Assembly (NCBI GenBank): GCA_036396795.1
Contig: DASWKF010000134.1
Location: 62,001-126,000 of the forward strand
Direction: 5' to 3'
Source: JAHEEM01 sp036396795
GTDB lineage: Bacteria; Pseudomonadota; Gammaproteobacteria; Steroidobacterales; Rariloculaceae
Length of the DNA stretch: 64,000 nucleotides
Part shown: positions 16,032 to 23,705 of the stretch, piece by piece
Layout: every line of letters starts with the position of its first letter
How positions within the stretch are numbered: the first letter of the stretch is position 1
Translations under genes and position numbers: made by a program
The notes under the pieces: generated by a model
The model's input: the letters and a program-made list of their open reading frames with translations, nothing else
Database searches by the model: none
Told to the model about the DNA's origin: nothing

Positions 16032-17128
16032 TCCGCGTGGCACAGCGAGCGATACCTTGTCTTTTGATGCGCGGCGGAACGTCTCGCGGACCCTATTTTC
16101 TCGGCGACGACCTGCCGGCCGACGTCGCGCTGCGAGATCGCGTGCTGCTCGCGGCGATGGGCTCGCCCGACCTTCGCCAGATCGACGGTCTCGGCGGCGC
16201 CGACACCCTGACGAGCAAGGTCGCGATCGTCAGCCCGTCGCCGCGGCCCGGCGTCGACGTCGACTATCTGTTCGCGCAGGTATCGGTCGACCGTGCCATC
16301 GTCGACACGGCGCCGTCTTGCGGCAACATGCTCGCCGGCGTCGGCCCGTTCGCGATCGAGCGCGGCCTCGTCCTGGCCGCACGCGGCGAGACTCGCGTGC
16401 GGATATTCAACGTCAATACCGCAAGCAGGATCGAGGCCGTTGTGCAGACGCCGGACGGTGCCGTCGAATACGAAGGCAACCAGGCGATCGACGGCGTTCC
16501 CGGCAGCGCCGCGCCGATCCTGCTCAATTTTTCCCACATCGTCGGCTCCAAGTGCGGCCGCTTGTTGCCGACGGGAGCGCCGCGCGACGAGATCGACGGC
16601 GTCGCGGTCAGCTGCATCGACGTCGCGATGCCGATGGTGATGCTCAGTGCCGTCGAGCTCGGCTTGACGGGGTATGAAACCGAGGAGCTCATGGCGGACC
16701 GGGGGCTGCTCGCCCGGCTGGAGCGAATCCGGCTTGAAGCCGGGCGCCGCATGGGTCTCGGCGACGTCGGCGACAGCGTCGTACCGAAGCTCGCGCTGCT
16801 CGCGGAGCCGCGCGCGGGGGGTGCGATCTGCTCGCGCTATTTTACGCCGCACCGCCTGCATGCCGCCCATGCGGTCACGGGCGCGATATGCGTTGCGGCC
16901 GGCATCGTCACGCCGGGCAGCGTGCCGGCGTCGCTCGCGGACGTCGCGAGCATCGCGGACAGCGTCGTGCGGATCGAGCACCCTTCGGGCTCTCTCGACG
17001 TGCGGCTCACGACTTCGCGCTCCAATCACAAGGTCGAGATCGTCTCAGCCGGAATCTTGCGAACGGCGCGCAAGATCATGGAAGGCGAGCTGTTCGTGCC
17101 GGCCGGGATTTGGCCGGTCTCCGCCTAG
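16028..17128 (+). CDS. PrpF/GalD family isomerase (4-oxalomesaconate tautomerase-like)
   Basis: The GTG start overlaps the transporter stop and gives 366 residues. Conserved blocks are clear: IPCLLMRGGTSRGPYFLGDDL, MGSPDLRQIDGLGGADTLTSK, a cysteine in APSCGNMLAGVGPFAIERG, the lysine- and histidine-containing SRYFTPHRLHAAHAV region, and the closing EHPSGSLDV. The family moves a double bond or interconverts isomers of methylaconitate, oxalomesaconate or aconitate. The sequence is closest in memory to GalD (4-oxalomesaconate tautomerase). Because it shares an operon with a TcuA homologue and a tricarboxylate transporter, an aconitate-type isomerase role is equally plausible. Confidence 0.8.
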   Translation: MIRVAQRAIPCLLMRGGTSRGPYFLGDDLPADVALRDRVLLAAMGSPDLRQIDGLGGADTLTSKVAIVSPSPRPGVDVDYLFAQVSVDRAIVDTAPSCGNMLAGVGPFAIERGLVLAARGETRVRIFNVNTASRIEAVVQTPDGAVEYEGNQAIDGVPGSAAPILLNFSHIVGSKCGRLLPTGAPRDEIDGVAVSCIDVAMPMVMLSAVELGLTGYETEELMADRGLLARLERIRLEAGRRMGLGDVGDSVVPKLALLAEPRAGGAICSRYFTPHRLHAAHAVTGAICVAAGIVTPGSVPASLADVASIADSVVRIEHPSGSLDVRLTTSRSNHKVEIVSAGILRTARKIMEGELFVPAGIWPVSA

Positions 17129-17140
17129 GCCGCCGCAAGC

Positions 17141-17497
17141 TCAAGCGCTCGCGAGCTCGGATTCGAAGGCTTCGCGCGCGCGATCGGTCTTGGCTGCGAA
17201 GTAGAAATCGCTCTCGGTCAAACCCGAGATCTTGTGCGTCCAGATTTCGACGGCGCAGCGTCCCCAGCTCACGTGCAGGTCGGGGTGATGGTTTTCTTCC
17301 TCGGCGATTGCGCCGACGCGATTGGCGAAGGCAATCGCCATGGCGAAGTTGCCGAAGGCATAAGCGCGCTCGAGGTGGCCGGCGACGTTGAGCTGCCATC
17401 CATCGTCGAGCTCGGCGAGCATGCGCTCGGCCTCATCGCGTGCGAGCGGCGGCACGCCGCCGCGGCAGGGCACGCACTTGTTGTCCGCGAGGCTCAT
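17141..17497 (-). CDS. phhB: 4a-hydroxytetrahydrobiopterin dehydratase (PCD)
   Basis: This 118-residue protein has the pterin-4a-carbinolamine dehydratase signature: LDDGWQLN near residue 30, AYAFGNFAMAIAFANRV, the catalytic ENHHPDLHVSWGRCAVEIWTH block with the paired histidines, and SDFYFAAKTD at the end. It regenerates quinonoid dihydropterin from the 4a-hydroxy intermediate formed by aromatic amino acid hydroxylases. An N-terminal CVPCRG pair of cysteines is common in proteobacterial members. No phhA is nearby, so its partner hydroxylase lies elsewhere, or it has the known moonlighting regulatory role. It is convergent with the PrpF-like gene. Confidence 0.9.
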   Translation of the reverse strand: MSLADNKCVPCRGGVPPLARDEAERMLAELDDGWQLNVAGHLERAYAFGNFAMAIAFANRVGAIAEEENHHPDLHVSWGRCAVEIWTHKISGLTESDFYFAAKTDRAREAFESELASA

Positions 17498-17567
17498 GGG
17501 AGAACTGCCTTAGGCTGCGTCATTTTACAGATTGCCGATCAGTCGATGGTAACGACCCGGATTGTTA

Positions 17568-17596
17568 TTGACAAACCCACAAGCGCGGGAGATAGT
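17568..17596 (+). promoter_or_regulatory. Probable sigma70-type promoter
   Basis: A perfect TTGACA at 17568-17573 is followed after 17 bp by GATAGT at 17591-17596 (four of six -10 matches). It lies in the divergent gap between phhB and the small gene at 17664 and points toward the latter, leaving a leader of about 60 bases. Confidence 0.45.
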
Positions 17597-17663
17597 CTGG
17601 CGCCGCTTTCGAGCCGCGCTCCCATACAGCCCTGGGCTCGTATCCGCTACACTTGCCAAAGTC

Positions 17664-17942
17664 ATGAGTAATGAGCTGGTCGCAAAGCTACGGGGCGAGA
17701 ATCGCCCCGGCACGGATCTCGACGTCAGCCGCAAAGCGGCCGACGAGATCGAGCGCCTCGAGCACGAGCTCGAGCGTTACCGCAGCGCCTTAGAGCTCAT
17801 TCGCGATCATCCGTTCGAGCAGACCAATTCACCGCGGCTCACCGACCAGCTCTGGCATTTTGTGCGCTGGTCCAAGGCGACGGCGCGTAATGCCCTCGAG
17901 CGCGGTGGTGAAAACGGCAAGGGCGGGAGCCGCACGGAGTGA
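17664..17942 (+). CDS. Hypothetical coiled-coil small protein (92 aa)
   Basis: From ATG 17664 the protein is 92 residues, highly charged and mostly helical: RKAADEIERLEHELERYRSALELIRDHP reads as a short coiled coil, followed by WHFVRWSKATARNALERGG. I recognise no family; there is no signal peptide or membrane segment. The stop codon lies a few bases before the ATG of the NmrA-like gene. A TTGACA promoter-like sequence stands upstream. The open frame extends further 5' but that part overlaps the promoter and is less likely to be coding. Confidence 0.5.
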   Translation: MSNELVAKLRGENRPGTDLDVSRKAADEIERLEHELERYRSALELIRDHPFEQTNSPRLTDQLWHFVRWSKATARNALERGGENGKGGSRTE

Positions 17943-17947
17943 CCGCA

Positions 17948-18895
17948 ATGAGGAAAAGCGTCATTCGGGCAATGTTCGCCCTGCTGTGTGCTCTGATCGT
18001 GTTGCCGTTCGGCGCGCCGGCCCAGGAGCTCGATAGAAGCATGCGCACGATACTCGTCGCCGGAGCGACCGGCACGCAAGGCGGAGCCGTCGCGCGCGAG
18101 CTCGCCGCTCGCGGCTATCGCGTCAAAGGCCTGACGCGCAATACGGACAGCGAAACGTCGCAGGAGCTGACGGCTCTAGGCATCGAAATGGTGCGCGGCG
18201 ACTTCGATGACCCCGAGTCCTTGGATCGCGCTTTCGAAGGCGCTTACGGCGCGTTCTCGGTGCAGCAGTACCGCGGCGTCGGTGTCGACGGGGAAATTCG
18301 CCAGGGCAAGGCCTTCGCCGACGCCGCCAAGCGCGCCGGCGTTGCGCACTTCGTCTACACCTCGGTCGCCAAGGCCACGCTGGACACCGGCGTGCCGCAG
18401 TTCGAGAGCAAGCTCGAGATCGAGAACTACGTTCGCTCGCTGGGATTGCCGTTCACGATCATTCGCCCCGCGACCTTCATGGTCTCCTTCGAGGAGTTTC
18501 GCGCGGACGCGCTCACGGGTGAGATCAGCGGCCCGTTGCCCGCCGAGCTCGAGCGCGTGTTCATCGCCCCTCAGGACATCGGGCGCTTCGCCGCCGAGGC
18601 TTTCGACCATCCCGAAACTTGGCTCGGGCGCGCCGAGGCGATCGCGGGACAGCGCGTCAGCTACGCGGACGCCGCGGCGGCGATGAGCCGGGTCTTGGGA
18701 AAGCCGGTGCATTACCGGCGGATTCCGTGGGAGGAGTTCGCGGCGACTGCGGCGCCGACGGCGGTCGCGCGCGAAAGCTGGTACCTGGAGAACAGCGATC
18801 CCGTCGACGTCGAGGCGCTGCGCCGCGATTATCCCTGGCTCATGACGCTCGAGGAGTATCTCGTCACCGCGGGATGGGGCGAGACCGAGCCCTAG
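17948..18895 (+). CDS. NmrA-like NAD(P)-binding protein with a predicted signal peptide
   Basis: The ATG at 17948 has a ribosome site (CGGAG, 8-bp spacing) and encodes 315 residues. The first 27 form a classical signal peptide (MRKSVIRAMFALLCALIVLP, cleavage near PAQ). The rest is an atypical short-chain dehydrogenase: ILVAGATGTQGGAVARELAARGY dinucleotide motif, FVYTSVA, and the NmrA-type tail with YADAAAAMSRVLGK. NmrA-like proteins bind NAD(P) and usually act as redox sensors or quinone reductases in the cytoplasm, so export is odd. An internal in-frame ATG at 18041, 12 bases after an AGGAG, could give a cytosolic form of 284 residues. Confidence 0.75.
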   Translation: MRKSVIRAMFALLCALIVLPFGAPAQELDRSMRTILVAGATGTQGGAVARELAARGYRVKGLTRNTDSETSQELTALGIEMVRGDFDDPESLDRAFEGAYGAFSVQQYRGVGVDGEIRQGKAFADAAKRAGVAHFVYTSVAKATLDTGVPQFESKLEIENYVRSLGLPFTIIRPATFMVSFEEFRADALTGEISGPLPAELERVFIAPQDIGRFAAEAFDHPETWLGRAEAIAGQRVSYADAAAAMSRVLGKPVHYRRIPWEEFAATAAPTAVARESWYLENSDPVDVEALRRDYPWLMTLEEYLVTAGWGETEP

Positions 18896-18912
18896 ACCGG
18901 CTGCGAACGCGC

Positions 18913-20685
18913 TCAGTGACAGTTCGTGCAGACTTGGGTCTGCGCGAGCATGCTCTCCCGATTCGAAAGCGCCATGAACGGAACCTGCGCGGAGTGGCAA
19001 CGCGCGCACTCATATTCCCGCTCCAGCACCATGTTGTGCGACATCTCGAAGTGCCAGTAGCCGTCACGGTGCTCGGCCAACAACGCGCGCAGCGTATCGG
19101 CGGTCAGCGACGCCTCCCAGCTCTGTGGTTCCGGCAGCGGATCCTCGGCAGGTAGCGGCACGAGGTCGAGCGGCGCGCTCGCGGCCCGCTCGGCTGCGAG
19201 CGTCTGCCCGGCGAGCCGGCCGGTGACAATCGCGGGGCCCAGAAACATGCCGTCCATGCCGTGGCTGCCGTTGATGCCCACGCTGCCGTTGATCTCGCCG
19301 ACGGCGTAGAGCCCGGGAAACACCTCACCGTCTGGCTTGAGCGCGCGCCCCTGCCGATCGATTGCCACGCCGCCCATGCTCTTGCGCGTCATCGGGAACA
19401 TCTGCACGGCGTAGAACGGCGCGCGCTCTATCGTCGGCGGCGGCTCGTCGCTTTCGCCGAAGCGGCCGAAATCCGCATCGACGCCTTGCTCTATCAGCGT
19501 GTTGAACCGCGCTACGCTGGCGGTGAGCGCATCCGCCGGCAGGCCGATCGCCTCGGCGAGGGCTTCGAGGCTGTCCGCCTTGGCGGCCGCGTTCGGATCG
19601 TCGAGGATCGGATGCCCCGGCGTCGGGTTGTTGAGCCAAGCGGCGCCGCGCACGCCGAACTCCTCTCGGCTGGTCTCATCGAAGATCGCCCAATAGCTAG
19701 AGCCTTCCTGATTCAGCAAATCGACGAGTATTTCTTTGTCGAAGCCGAGCTCGTTGGTGAAGCGCTCGCCTTGCGCGTTCAACCACAAGGCATTGTCGTT
19801 ACCGCCCGTCAGCGCATGCGTCCGGTCGGGATCTCTGGGGCTCACGAGCCCGTTGACGTAGATGTAGTGGCGATTCATTTTCGTAAGCTGAGCGCCGGCG
19901 GCTTGCGCCATGTCGTGTCCCGAGCCCGTGGCGCTGTACGACGAGCCGATCAGAATGCGCTGCGGATCCGGCAGACCGGGTGTCCAATTGGCGAGCACGC
20001 GGTCGAGGTCGCTCTCGAAACCGCCGGTCGCGAGCACGACGTTGGGCGCGCGTAAGGTCAGCGATTGGCCGTTGCGCAGATCGCGGGCGTTGACGCCGGC
20101 GATCCGGCCCTCTTCGACGACGAGGCTTTCGACACGGGTATTCCACTGGAACACGACGTTCGGCAGGCTCAAGGCCGTGCGATAGATCGGTAGCACGAGA
20201 TAGATGGCCCGGTCCTGGGTGAAGTGAAACCGCGGCACGCTGTTGGCGTGTGCCGCCGAGGCGCGCACGAACTCGACGCCCATCTCGGTGACCCAGTCGT
20301 AGATGAGCTCGCGCGAGTTCTCGGCGTAGAAACGCGTCCACTCCGGATCACCGTCGTCGGTCCACTCCATCCAATCGTCGTAGGCGAGCTCCGCAGAATC
20401 CTCGATCCCCGCCCGCGCCTGCACGGGCGTGTCGACGATCGCGACGCCCCCGGCCATGACGGCGTGGCCGCCGGCCATGGAGTTCATGTCGATTACGAGG
20501 GTCCGCACGCCCGCGCGGCCGAGCTCGATGGCCGCCGACAAGCCTGACAGGCCCGCGCCGACGATGATGACCTCGGCATCGGCAGTCGTCCGGTCCTCGG
20601 CCTGCTGACGCTCGCCGCAAGCGACGAGCGGAATCGCCGTCAACACCATGGCGAATCGTCGAAAGGCTATCGAGCAGATCTGCAT
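18913..20685 (-). CDS. Lipoprotein flavocytochrome: FAD_binding_2 domain with C-terminal diheme segment
   Basis: The 590-residue product starts at an ATG after GGGGGAT. Its signal ends in a lipobox (L20-V-A-C23). An FAD_binding_2 (fumarate-reductase/urocanate-reductase-like) domain follows, with EVIIVGAGLSGLSAAIELGRAG, MAGGHAVMAGG, NVVLATGGFESD and the C-terminal GLYAVGEINGSVGINGSHGMDG. After about residue 520 comes a short tail with two heme c motifs, CARCH at 560-564 and CTNCH at 586-590, the last histidine being the final residue. Flavocytochrome c reductases normally carry their hemes at the N-terminus, so this arrangement is reversed. It is probably a periplasm-facing lipoprotein dehydrogenase or reductase; the substrate is unknown. 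The 2OG-oxygenase gene ends 12 bp upstream. Confidence 0.8.
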   Translation of the reverse strand: MQICSIAFRRFAMVLTAIPLVACGERQQAEDRTTADAEVIIVGAGLSGLSAAIELGRAGVRTLVIDMNSMAGGHAVMAGGVAIVDTPVQARAGIEDSAELAYDDWMEWTDDGDPEWTRFYAENSRELIYDWVTEMGVEFVRASAAHANSVPRFHFTQDRAIYLVLPIYRTALSLPNVVFQWNTRVESLVVEEGRIAGVNARDLRNGQSLTLRAPNVVLATGGFESDLDRVLANWTPGLPDPQRILIGSSYSATGSGHDMAQAAGAQLTKMNRHYIYVNGLVSPRDPDRTHALTGGNDNALWLNAQGERFTNELGFDKEILVDLLNQEGSSYWAIFDETSREEFGVRGAAWLNNPTPGHPILDDPNAAAKADSLEALAEAIGLPADALTASVARFNTLIEQGVDADFGRFGESDEPPPTIERAPFYAVQMFPMTRKSMGGVAIDRQGRALKPDGEVFPGLYAVGEINGSVGINGSHGMDGMFLGPAIVTGRLAGQTLAAERAASAPLDLVPLPAEDPLPEPQSWEASLTADTLRALLAEHRDGYWHFEMSHNMVLEREYECARCHSAQVPFMALSNRESMLAQTQVCTNCH

Positions 20686-20697
20686 GACTCTATCCCC

Positions 20698-21699
20698 CTA
20701 CTCCTGCCGGCCGCCGCCTTCGCGGCGGTAGTTCGTATCCATGTACCAGCTCATGTATTCGAGCATCGAGACCGACTCGTAGGCCGCGGGCCGCTCGGCG
20801 GACACGCAGGTGGCTAACGGCACGGCCAGCGTATCGTGATTCGGATTGAAGAACATCGCCATCGAGTAACGGTCGCGCTTGGGCATAGTGACCCGGTGCG
20901 GCGTCGCGAGAAAGCGGCCGTTGGTCCAGCGCGCGAGGAACTCGCCGGTATTGATCACGATGCCGTTCGGCACGGGATCGACCGGGACCCACTCGCCGTC
21001 CGGCCACATGACCTCGAGTCCGGAGACATCCGAGATCGGTAGCAGCGTGATGAAGCTATGGTCGCAATGCGGCGCGATGCCGAATTGATTGTGCTCCGGC
21101 TCGATCGCGGCGTAATGCGAATTCCGCGTCCACCACATCGGCTCCGTGAAATACGGCGCGAAATAACTCGGCGGCAGACCGAGGGCGCGCGCATAGAGCG
21201 GCAACATCGCATAACCGAGCTTCGCGATGGCGTTCTGATACGCGATCATGGCCTTGCGAAACTCCGGCCTGCCGGGTGGCCATTGGTTCGGCCCGACGAA
21301 GCGCACGCCCGATAGGATCGCAGGATCGTTCGCGAGGCGCTCGCGCGCCAAAGTTATGGTCTCGTTGAGATCCTTTTTCGTGTTCTTGTGCACGGTCGCC
21401 GAGACGTACATCGTCGAGCGCGGCGGAATGTAGCCGACCGTCTTGTCGTTGATCCGGATGCGCAGCTTCTCCTCTTGCGGCAGCGCAAAGAACCTCGCCA
21501 GCTCGGCGTAGCCGTGGTCGATGACGTCGCGCGGCACGCCGTGATTAACGACCACGTAGAAGCCGACGTTCTCCTGCGTATAACGCAGCGTCGCCGCGAT
21601 CTCCTGCGCGGCGGCATCGCTGCCGGCGAGGTACTCGCCGAGATCGAGCAACGGGATTGCGCGTTTCGTGCCGGCCGATGGCGTGATGCTGTTTTGCAC
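20698..21699 (-). CDS. Isopenicillin-N-synthase-like 2-oxoglutarate/Fe(II) oxygenase
   Basis: A GTG start gives 333 residues. The N-terminal DIOX_N part (IPLLDLGEYLAG, ENVGFYVVVNHGVP) precedes the double-stranded beta-helix core. The iron triad is visible as H-x-D in APHCDHSF and the distal His in LATPHRVTM, and the 2-oxoglutarate arginine is in DRYSMAMFF. Family enzymes hydroxylate or desaturate small molecules using O2; substrates vary widely. The gene lies 12 bp before the lipoprotein flavocytochrome on the same strand, so a shared operon is likely. This enzyme has no signal peptide and is cytosolic, unlike its partner. Confidence 0.85.
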   Translation of the reverse strand: MQNSITPSAGTKRAIPLLDLGEYLAGSDAAAQEIAATLRYTQENVGFYVVVNHGVPRDVIDHGYAELARFFALPQEEKLRIRINDKTVGYIPPRSTMYVSATVHKNTKKDLNETITLARERLANDPAILSGVRFVGPNQWPPGRPEFRKAMIAYQNAIAKLGYAMLPLYARALGLPPSYFAPYFTEPMWWTRNSHYAAIEPEHNQFGIAPHCDHSFITLLPISDVSGLEVMWPDGEWVPVDPVPNGIVINTGEFLARWTNGRFLATPHRVTMPKRDRYSMAMFFNPNHDTLAVPLATCVSAERPAAYESVSMLEYMSWYMDTNYRREGGGRQE

Positions 21700-21903
21700 T
21701 AGAGTGATATCCAGGGAACGTCAGCGATTTCGATCGCTGTGAAATTCTACTCCGTGGCTAGAAGCAGCGCACGCCGCGTCCGGGATCTCAGCGCGCGCCC
21801 GAGCAGCCTGTAGGATGGCCGAGCGCGCTCGCGCCGCCGTAACGGCCGATCGGCGTGCGCACGGCGCGCCGATGACGGCTTCTCTCATGACACTGCGATC
21901 GAG

Positions 21904-22620
21904 CTAGAAGATTTCGGCGAGAAAATCGACGTGCATCTTCCACGACCGCCGGTTGGCCGATTCGCTGTAGGCAAGGCCGTGGGCGCGATCGTTCGCCTGT
22001 GGGTTGGTGAACGCATGTACCGTGTGTCCGAAGCCGTGGATCTGCCAGTCGGCGCCGGCCTCGGTCAGCTCCGCGGCAAGCGCGATCACGGCATCCGGTG
22101 GCACCATCGGATCGTCCCAGCCGTGCAGCGCCAGAACCCTGGCCTTGATCTTCTTGCCGCGCGTGTTGCCGGGCGGCTTGAACAAGCCGTGGAAGCTCGT
22201 GACACCGCGCACGTCGGCACCCGTGCGCGCGAGGTCCAGCACGCAGAGGCCGCCGAAGCAGTAGCCCATCGCCGCGACCTTGGCGGCGTCGAGCTGATCC
22301 TGCGCACGCGCGACCTCGACGGCGAGCTGCATGCGCTTTTGCAGCAGCGCGCGGTCGGTCAGGAAGGGTTGCATGAGCTTGGCGTTCTCCTCTTGGCTCG
22401 AGCCGCGGATGCCTTTGCCATAGAGATCGAGGCAGAAGCCCGCGTAGCCGAGCTCGGCCAGAGCGCGCGCGCGATCCTGCTCGAAACCGCCGGACCCGCC
22501 CCACGCGTGCGAGATTACGATCCCGGGCCGCGGCTTTCCCGAGCTATCGTCCCAGGCCAGGAAGCCTTCGAAGGTCTTGCCGTCCTGGCTGTAGTCGATC
22601 GTTGTCGTTTGGATGGTCAC
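21904..22620 (-). CDS. Dienelactone hydrolase family protein
   Basis: A GTG start with an AAGGAG ribosome site yields 238 residues of alpha/beta-hydrolase. The oxyanion region HAWGGSGGFEQDRARALAELGY, the nucleophile elbow GYCFGG with a cysteine as in dienelactone hydrolase, the acid in LHGWDDPMVP, and the histidine in HTVHAFTNP are all present. DLH family members hydrolyse lactones such as dienelactone in aromatic ring degradation. The cysteine nucleophile favours a true DLH-like chemistry, but the substrate is not deducible. A 204-bp non-coding gap separates it from the oxygenase gene downstream. It diverges from the exported aldolase gene. Confidence 0.82.
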   Translation of the reverse strand: MTIQTTTIDYSQDGKTFEGFLAWDDSSGKPRPGIVISHAWGGSGGFEQDRARALAELGYAGFCLDLYGKGIRGSSQEENAKLMQPFLTDRALLQKRMQLAVEVARAQDQLDAAKVAAMGYCFGGLCVLDLARTGADVRGVTSFHGLFKPPGNTRGKKIKARVLALHGWDDPMVPPDAVIALAAELTEAGADWQIHGFGHTVHAFTNPQANDRAHGLAYSESANRRSWKMHVDFLAEIF

Positions 22621-22679
22621 TACCGGGCTCCTTAGGGATCGCAGTCGTCGGAAGGGATCTTATTATTGCCGTTTGGGCG

Positions 22680-22709
22680 TTTACAGCGTATTCAAGCGAG
22701 GCGTATTCT
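22680..22709 (+). promoter_or_regulatory. Probable sigma70-type promoter of the exported aldolase gene
   Basis: TTTACA at 22680-22685 and TATTCT at 22704-22709 are separated by 18 bp in the divergent gap between the dienelactone hydrolase and aldolase genes. The -10 element ends 41 bp before the aldolase ATG. Confidence 0.4.
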
Positions 22710-22750
22710 GAGGCGGATACCCTCGTGTCAAAAGAATTAAGATAACAACC

Positions 22751-23626
22751 ATGAAGAATCGCATCCTTCTCTCGTCGCTCGGCGCGCTCCTCGTCGCGAC
22801 CGTGCTCAGCCAGATTCAAGCCGCCGTGTCCCAAGAAGTTCGAATCTTCAACACCGTGAAGCAGAAGCTAGAAGCGGGCGGCAAGGTCGTCGGCGCAACC
22901 GTCGCGACGGCGGATCCGGATATCTATTGCGCAGTCGCCGACGCCGGATTCGACTTCATCTGGATAGAGATGCAGCACAGCCCGCTGACCTACTCGGAGG
23001 CCGCGCGCATGATCTGGGCGTGCCGAGACGCACCGGCCATTCCCTTCATCCGCGTGCCGAGCGCGACCGAGGGCGACATCCAAAAGGCGACGGATATCGG
23101 CGCATTGGGCATCATCATCCCGATGGTGGACAGCATCGAGGAGATTCGCGACGCCGTCACCTTCGCGCATTATCCGCCGCTCGGCAGACGCAGCCAAGGC
23201 GGCGGGCAGTACGGCGCGCTCTGGGGCAGCGACTACAGAGCGGCGGCCAACGACAACATCATGGTCGTCGCGATGATCGAGAACCCGACGGGAGCTGGCA
23301 TCGCCAAAGAGATCGCCAATCTCGAGGGCGTCGACGTCGTGTTCGTCGCCAGCTCGGACCTCAGCAGCTTCACGGGCCTTGCGCAGGGGCACCTGGAGTA
23401 CGAAGCCTTGGTGACGATCGTCAAGGACACGACCCTCGAAGCAGGCCGCGCGCTCGGCGGTCCGCTCGCGTGGATGAGCACGCGGAACGAGTATTCCTTC
23501 TTCCAGGCGCCGACGACGACGAGCCTCGTGCGCTCCGGCGCGCGCGTCGTTCTGCAGGCGGCGAATCCCTGCTTCGACGTGCCGGCTGGCGTAGCTCCTG
23601 TCGAGGGCGCCGATCCCTGTCATTGA
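22751..23626 (+). CDS. HpcH/HpaI aldolase family protein with signal peptide
   Basis: The 291-residue product starts with a signal peptide (MKNRILLSSLGALLVATVLS, cleavage near AVSQ at about residue 28). The rest is an HpaI-type TIM barrel: FDFIWIEMQHSPLTYSEAARMI near the active-site His, IPFIRVPSATEGDIQKATDIGALGIIIPMV with the substrate arginine, and the metal ligands in AMIENPTGAG and SSDLSSF. Characterised HpaI enzymes cleave hydroxy-keto acids to pyruvate or oxaloacetate plus an aldehyde in the cytoplasm, so an exported form is unusual. The C-terminal tail has two cysteines (NPCFDVP, DPCH) that could form a disulfide, consistent with a periplasmic location. Confidence 0.82.
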   Translation: MKNRILLSSLGALLVATVLSQIQAAVSQEVRIFNTVKQKLEAGGKVVGATVATADPDIYCAVADAGFDFIWIEMQHSPLTYSEAARMIWACRDAPAIPFIRVPSATEGDIQKATDIGALGIIIPMVDSIEEIRDAVTFAHYPPLGRRSQGGGQYGALWGSDYRAAANDNIMVVAMIENPTGAGIAKEIANLEGVDVVFVASSDLSSFTGLAQGHLEYEALVTIVKDTTLEAGRALGGPLAWMSTRNEYSFFQAPTTTSLVRSGARVVLQAANPCFDVPAGVAPVEGADPCH

Positions 23627-23705
23627 CGCGGCTGGCGAGACCGCAGCCGCGGTGCTATGTTTCAGTGATGAGATAAGAACCGGATAAAACGGTCGGGGAC
23701 CAACA

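Noticed and set aside
23628..23650. Seven-base-pair hairpin after the exported aldolase gene
   Set aside because: No U-run follows and the stem is short for a GC-rich genome, so it is not called a terminator.
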